DNA from: Syntrophus sp. (in: bacteria)
GTDB lineage: Bacteria > Desulfobacterota > Syntrophorhabdia > Syntrophorhabdales > Syntrophorhabdaceae
Assembly (NCBI GenBank): GCA_013824835.1
Contig: PNOM01000006.1
Location: forward strand, 1 to 64,000
DNA: 64,000 nucleotides
Direction: 5' to 3'
This document shows positions 59,839 to 64,000 of the stretch, one piece after another (the first letter of the stretch is position 1; each line of letters opens with the position of its first letter). The position numbers and the translations under genes are program-made. The notes under the pieces are model-generated. The model was not told where the DNA came from. It searched no databases and saw only the letters and a list, made by a program, of their open reading frames with translations.

Positions 59839-62117
59839 AAAAATTTGACCTAATCGGAAAAGATATGAAACGGGTAGATACCGCCTCAAAGGCAACAGGG
59901 GAGGCCCTCTTCTCAGGGGATCTCATACTGCCCCGGATGCTTGTGGGAAAGGTGCTCAGGTCACCCTACCCTCATGCGCGGATTATTTCAATTGACACCT
60001 CAAAGGCAGAGAAGCTCCCGGGGGTCAAGGCGGTGATCACAGCAAAGGATATGAGCGGCGATAAATGGGGCGTATTCAAATATACCCAGGATCAGCAGTT
60101 TCTCCCCACTGAAAAGGTACGCTATGTGGGCGAAGAAGTGGCTGCAGTCGCCGCAGTGGATGAAGATACGGCATTAGAGGCCCTTTCGCTCATCGATGTT
60201 CAATATGAGCCGCTCCCTGCGGTCTTTACTGTAGACGATGCCCTCGCGCCCAATGCGCCGCTCATCCATGATGTCTATCCGAGCAATATCAACATCCATG
60301 TAAAGATTGACGTGGGCGACGTGGAGAAGGGCTTCAGCGAGTCCTTTCTCGTAAGAGAAGATACCTTTACTGCGCCGGAGGACTCCTATTTTCAGGGTGA
60401 ACCCTATGCAGTGGCAGCCCAGTTCGATAACGCAGGGAACCTTGAAATATGGATGCCTAACGCAGGTCCCCATCTGAAGGCAAAGCCCCTCTCAAATGTG
60501 CTCAAGATACCCCTCAACAAGGTGCGGGTACGAAAGATCACCATAGGCGGGGCATTCGGGGGCCGCTCGGAGATAGCGCCCGCAGATGTAATCTGCGCAT
60601 TTCTTGCACGGAAGGCAAAACGTCCTGTGAAGATTATCTACACACGGGAAGAAAATACCGTTGCCACACGACAGGCCCACGCTATGGTGACTACAATCAA
60701 GACAGGCGTTGACAAGGAAGGGCACGTTGTGGCAAGAGACATCACATGCCGCATGGACGGCGGCGCTTACAGCAGCACGGGTCCTATTGCCGTCTCTGTC
60801 CCCTTTCTCTGCATGGAACAGGCATACCGGATGGAGAATATCCGGTACAACGGCTACAGGATCCTCACCAACAAACCCATCCGGGGCATGTTCCGTACCC
60901 ACGGCAGGGCCTTTGCGTGCGGTGTTGACACCCAGCTTGATATGCTGGGCGCGGAACTGGGCATTGACCCCCTTACCATGCGCCTCCGAAATGCCCGTCA
61001 GACCGGGGATTATACACCGACGAAGTCCTTTGTGGCGAGCTGCGGCATGACGGAAACCATTATCAGGACCGGGGAGCAATCGGGGTGGAAAGAAAAATTC
61101 GGTAAACTTCCGCCCTTCCACGGCATCGGCATTGGCACCAACTCCGTGCAGACAGGATTCCCCATGGGTATCAGGGGCGGTTCCCAGGCATTCATCAAGC
61201 TTAATGAAGACGGCGGCATTACGGTCATTACGGGTATTGTCGATAACGGTCAGGGCAATGACAACATGATTGTTCAGATTGCAGCAGAGGAACTCGGCAT
61301 CAGCCCTGATGATGTTCAGCTTATCAGCGCCGACACGGAGGTGACCCCCAGCGACCCGGGCTCATATTCCATGTGTGAAACCTTTATTGGAGGCAATGCA
61401 GTCAGACTTGCGGCACAGGATGTGAAAATGAAGCTTTTTAAGATAGCAGCGGGGGAGTTCGGCGTGGGTGAAGATGAGCTCACTGCAAGGGACAGAAAGA
61501 TCTTTGTCACGAGCAATCCCGAAAAGTCGATGAATATTGCAAAGGCTGTGAGAATAGCCCTCTCCCGCAATGAATCGATAAGCGGAGAAGGGTCATACTG
61601 GCCCAATGTGGATGCAAAACGGGAATGGGTAAAAAATCCCTATGGTCAGCTTTCAGAGACCTTTTCCTTCGGCACGGTCATCGTGGAGGTAAAGGTTGAT
61701 CCCGAGACAGGACAGGTGGAGGTTATAGAGGCATGGGCTGCCCAGGACGTGGGATATGCCCTCAACCCCAAGGTCATCGAGGGGCAGTTCGAAGGCGGTT
61801 TTGCCATGGGCGGCCAGGGGGGAATGCTGAGCGAATTTCACCAGTGGCATGAAGGCAGGGTGCTTAATCCCACCCATCTCGGATATATGGTGCCCCTTGC
61901 CATTGATATGCCGAAGATCAACAACATCATCGTGGAAACTATTGACCCTAACGGCCCTTACGGGGCCAAGGAAGCGGGCATGTCCGTAGCCATGAGCGCT
62001 GCCCAGGCATACAGCGGCGCCATAAGCAATGCAATCGGGGTATATCTGAAAGATTTCCCCCTGACGCCGGACATAATATTGAAGGCTATTGAAGGTAAAG
62101 GGAAAAGGGAACAGTAA
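59835..62117 (+). CDS. hcrA: 4-hydroxybenzoyl-CoA reductase-like alpha (molybdopterin) subunit
   Basis: About 760 aa. Moco-family stretches: IGGAFGGRSEIAPADVI, RGMFRTHGRAFACGVDTQL and GIVDNGQGNDNMIVQI. The C-terminal active-site loop, GAKGxGE in the family, reads GAKEAGMS here, so the expected catalytic Glu is Met716 with a Glu at 713 instead. The set is HcrA-like in gene order and in its HcrB partner, but this change makes the exact reaction uncertain. True start ATG 59835. Confidence 0.82.
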   Translation: MKKFDLIGKDMKRVDTASKATGEALFSGDLILPRMLVGKVLRSPYPHARIISIDTSKAEKLPGVKAVITAKDMSGDKWGVFKYTQDQQFLPTEKVRYVGEEVAAVAAVDEDTALEALSLIDVQYEPLPAVFTVDDALAPNAPLIHDVYPSNINIHVKIDVGDVEKGFSESFLVREDTFTAPEDSYFQGEPYAVAAQFDNAGNLEIWMPNAGPHLKAKPLSNVLKIPLNKVRVRKITIGGAFGGRSEIAPADVICAFLARKAKRPVKIIYTREENTVATRQAHAMVTTIKTGVDKEGHVVARDITCRMDGGAYSSTGPIAVSVPFLCMEQAYRMENIRYNGYRILTNKPIRGMFRTHGRAFACGVDTQLDMLGAELGIDPLTMRLRNARQTGDYTPTKSFVASCGMTETIIRTGEQSGWKEKFGKLPPFHGIGIGTNSVQTGFPMGIRGGSQAFIKLNEDGGITVITGIVDNGQGNDNMIVQIAAEELGISPDDVQLISADTEVTPSDPGSYSMCETFIGGNAVRLAAQDVKMKLFKIAAGEFGVGEDELTARDRKIFVTSNPEKSMNIAKAVRIALSRNESISGEGSYWPNVDAKREWVKNPYGQLSETFSFGTVIVEVKVDPETGQVEVIEAWAAQDVGYALNPKVIEGQFEGGFAMGGQGGMLSEFHQWHEGRVLNPTHLGYMVPLAIDMPKINNIIVETIDPNGPYGAKEAGMSVAMSAAQAYSGAISNAIGVYLKDFPLTPDIILKAIEGKGKREQ

Positions 62118-62142
62118 AAAGTGAAAAGCCTTTGGAGGCCAT

Positions 62143-62565
62143 ATGAAGATAGAAAAGATTGATCATATCTGCTTTGTCGTAAAAGACCTTGAAGATACAA
62201 AAAGGATTTATAAGGACGATTTCGGGCTGATACCCGACTGTGAATATGTTGCCGAATCGGAAAAGATCAAGGTGGCGCGGTATTATATCGGCGAGGTGGC
62301 AGTAGAGTTCATGGAATCAACTACGTCCGACAGCGAGGTGGCAAAATTCATTGACACCAAAGGTGAAGGGGCCTTTCTCATCTCCTATAAGGTCGATGAC
62401 CTTTCAAAGGCAATGGATGAGCTCAAGGCAAAAAATATCAAGCTCATCGACAACAAACCGCGGGAGCTCTTCGGGACCCGATATGCCTTTGTGCACCATC
62501 CCAACAAGCTTCACGGCGTACTTACCGAACTTCTTGAAGGAGATTTTGACATAAACAAAAGCTAA
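62143..62565 (+). CDS. VOC-family protein, methylmalonyl-CoA epimerase-like
   Basis: 140 aa vicinal-oxygen-chelate protein whose layout follows methylmalonyl-CoA epimerase (IDHICFVVKDLED at the start, FVHHPNKLHGVLTELLE at the end). Metal-ligand positions H8, E55 and E129 are present, but the usual GEGIHHI segment, which supplies the third His, reads GEGAFLI. It may bind metal differently or be catalytically altered. Its place beside the mutase cluster suggests a role in racemising the mutase substrate, now uncertain. Confidence 0.78.
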   Translation: MKIEKIDHICFVVKDLEDTKRIYKDDFGLIPDCEYVAESEKIKVARYYIGEVAVEFMESTTSDSEVAKFIDTKGEGAFLISYKVDDLSKAMDELKAKNIKLIDNKPRELFGTRYAFVHHPNKLHGVLTELLEGDFDINKS

Positions 62566-62571
62566 AAGGCT

Positions 62572-62645
62572 GTTTTGAGTGTTGAGTGTTGGGTTTTGTG
62601 TTAACAACTCAAAACTTAACACTCAACACTTAACACTCAACACTG
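62572..62645. repeat. Inverted arrays of GTGTTGA heptamers
   Basis: Left: GTTTTGA, GTGTTGA, GTGTTGG, GTTTTGT, GTTAAC (62572-62605). Right array (62606-62645), read on the minus strand, gives GTGTTGA, GTGTTAA, GTGTTGA, GTGTTAA, GTTTTGA. The arrays face and fold into a long hairpin between the VOC gene and the last gene. Confidence 0.8.
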
Positions 62646-62666
62646 CTTTTAAAAAAAGGAGGAAGA

Positions 62667-63812
62667 ATGAAGGCATTAGTAGTAGGCGGAACAGGGGGTA
62701 TGGGTCAGGGGGTTGCCCGGGACCTCATTAAACAAGAGAGAATCGAAAAGGTTGTTCTTGGTGATATAAATATTGATCCAAACAGGGTACAGGAAAAGCT
62801 TCGCGCCAGCAACAAGGTATCACTCATAAAAATCGATGTCAATGATCATGCCGGCATGGTAAAGGCAATCAGGGATGTGGACGTGGTGATCAACTGTGCG
62901 GGACCCTTCTATAAAACAGCAGTGGCAGTAGCAAAAGCAGCGGTTGAGGCAAAGGTCAACTATATCGACATCTGCGATGACTACGAAGCGGTCCCTATCC
63001 TCTTTGCCTCTGAAGACATTGACAAGGCCGCCAAAGAAGCGGGCATAACGGTCCTGACCGGCATGGGTTCCGATCCGGGAACAAACAATGTCCTCGTCAA
63101 ATGGTACGCCGACCGGCTCGACCGTGTCGACGAGATTTACCTCTACTGGGTGGTAAGTATCGCCGAACTGGCCGGTGCGGCCTGGGACCACAGTCTCCAC
63201 ATGGTCCTGGGAAAAATACCCCAGTATATAGACGGCAAACTTGTTCAGGTAGACGGCGGCGGCGGCGAGGAGACGGAACACTTTCTGGAGCCGCTCGGCG
63301 AGTGCCTCATCAGCTATGTGGGCCATCCGCAGCCTATTACCATCCCCCGCTATATTAAAGGGGTAAAAACAGTGGTCATCAAAGGCGCGCTGATCCCCCG
63401 GTGGGTCGATACGCTCATCAAGGAGCAGAGAGACACGGGGCTTTTGAGCAGTGAGCCCATCGATGTGAAGGGGACCAAAGTGGTGCCCTATGATCTGACC
63501 CTCAAGCTCTGGGACACTATCCCCAAGGACAGGGATAACGGGCCTCAGGCCTCCGGTTTGAAGGTCATCGTGAAAGGTGAGAGACAGGGAAAACAGGTGA
63601 CCTACACCGCCGACATCGTAGGCAGAATGGCTCCGGGCACAGGACTTCCCGCCTCCATTGCCGCGCTCATGATGGAAGCCGGTGAAGTGAAGGTAAAGGG
63701 TGTGGTGGCCCCGGAAGGTTGCATTGATCCCGACAAGTTTCTTGCGGAACTGCTAAAACGGGGAGCAAAGATACACCAGACAGAAACGATAAAATCAATG
63801 TTCGAATTATAG
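62667..63812 (+). CDS. Saccharopine dehydrogenase-like NAD(P)-binding protein
   Basis: 381 aa. N-terminal Rossmann motif VVGGTGGMGQGVARDLI (about 4-20), DVVINCAGPFYKTAVAVAKAAVEAKVNYIDICDDYEA, then a saccharopine dehydrogenase C-terminal-like domain. Several relatives reduce or oxidise amino-acid or keto-acid side chains, but others are of unknown substrate; nothing here points to lysine metabolism. ATG after AAAGGAGGAAGA. It is the last gene before the terminal repeat. Confidence 0.8.
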   Translation: MKALVVGGTGGMGQGVARDLIKQERIEKVVLGDINIDPNRVQEKLRASNKVSLIKIDVNDHAGMVKAIRDVDVVINCAGPFYKTAVAVAKAAVEAKVNYIDICDDYEAVPILFASEDIDKAAKEAGITVLTGMGSDPGTNNVLVKWYADRLDRVDEIYLYWVVSIAELAGAAWDHSLHMVLGKIPQYIDGKLVQVDGGGGEETEHFLEPLGECLISYVGHPQPITIPRYIKGVKTVVIKGALIPRWVDTLIKEQRDTGLLSSEPIDVKGTKVVPYDLTLKLWDTIPKDRDNGPQASGLKVIVKGERQGKQVTYTADIVGRMAPGTGLPASIAALMMEAGEVKVKGVVAPEGCIDPDKFLAELLKRGAKIHQTETIKSMFEL

Positions 63813-63820
63813 TTAAGTAG

Positions 63821-63983
63821 GGTGAGTAGGGTGAGTAAGTTAAGTATGGAGAAAAACGGTAGAGTGAGTTAAGTGGGAGAATCAGTTGAGTGAGGTGAGT
63901 AGGGTAAGTAAGTTAAGTATGGAGAAAAACGGTAGAGTGAGTTAAGTGGGAGAATCAGTTGAGTGAGGTGAGTAGGAGGATTG
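63821..63983. repeat. 73-bp tandem repeat, about 2.2 copies
   Basis: Units start at 63822, 63895 and (partial) 63968, each beginning GTGAGTAGGGT; the first two differ at a single base. Within the unit the 9-bp word family GAGTTAAGT/GTGAGTAGG recurs, as in the 52774 array. No spacer variation or cas genes, so not a CRISPR array. It continues to the window edge. Confidence 0.85.
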
Positions 63984-64000
63984 AGTTAAGTGGGGAAAGA

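Noticed and set aside
63821-64000. Possible CRISPR array
   Set aside because: The 73-bp units are nearly identical throughout with no variable spacers, and no cas genes are present.

Overview
The window looks like a chromosomal segment of a strictly anaerobic, probably syntrophic or sulfidogenic deltaproteobacterium (Desulfobacterota). Gene content would fit Syntrophorhabdus-like aromatic degraders. The grounds are two TRAP transporters, stacked acyl-CoA ligases and dehydrogenases, ETF plus FixCX-type electron transfer, a B12-dependent acyl-CoA mutase with MeaB, and molybdenum hydroxylases including a clear 4-hydroxybenzoyl-CoA reductase-like set. The species assignment is inference.

Layout. 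(1) 1-4.5 kb: a nitronate monooxygenase-like flavoprotein; a PEP-CTERM exported protein behind a c-di-GMP-I (GEMM) riboswitch; a SHOCT membrane protein; a divergent class II aldolase (minus). (2) 4.6-11.1 kb, minus strand: a housekeeping run transcribed as cupin, coiled-coil protein, TIGR02757/DUF2400 protein, rimO, lysS, lolC/E, lolD. (3) 11.3-20.2 kb, plus strand: a defence island with a type I restriction-modification system (hsdM, yhcG-like PDDEXK gene, hsdS, hsdR), an MNT antitoxin gene followed by a 7-codon stub of its HEPN toxin, a YgjP-type metallopeptidase and a DUF1186 protein. (4) 20.3-21.5 kb: greA and a DUF4870/zinc-ribbon membrane protein. (5) 21.5-28.7 kb: two TRAP systems (dctPQM on minus, dctPQM on plus) around a TetR gene with a double palindromic operator. 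(6) 28.7-37.6 kb: a beta-oxidation operon (hydratase, two acyl-CoA ligases, 3-hydroxyacyl-CoA dehydrogenase, thiolase, carboxyltransferase, acyl-CoA dehydrogenase). (7) 37.9-63.8 kb: a long plus-strand catabolic cluster: CoA transferase, MeaB, two acyl-CoA dehydrogenases, EtfBA, FixC/FixX-like proteins, a GntR regulator, the small and large subunits of a divergent B12 mutase, HyuA/HyuB, a phenylacetate-CoA ligase-like enzyme, two three-subunit molybdenum hydroxylases, an epimerase-like VOC protein and a saccharopine dehydrogenase-like protein.

How it works together. Regions 5-6 look like uptake of an organic acid, CoA activation, beta-oxidation and a carboxylation or decarboxylation step. In region 7 electrons from two acyl-CoA dehydrogenases would pass through EtfAB to the FixCX-type quinone oxidoreductase, while the mutase rearranges a CoA ester. 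HcrBCA-like subunits would remove a phenolic hydroxyl from an aromatic CoA ester. The mutase has lost the usual CoA/cobalamin loop, one Mo subunit lacks the usual catalytic Glu, and the epimerase-like protein lacks a metal His, so the substrates may not be the textbook ones.

A second theme is intergenic DNA. Many gaps hold short tandem repeats with a strict 7-bp (sometimes 9-bp) period, several arranged as inverted arrays able to fold into hairpins. They use different words at different loci. A MITE-like palindromic element lies inside one array and a relative of it sits in frame inside hsdR. No rRNA, tRNA or CRISPR array was seen.
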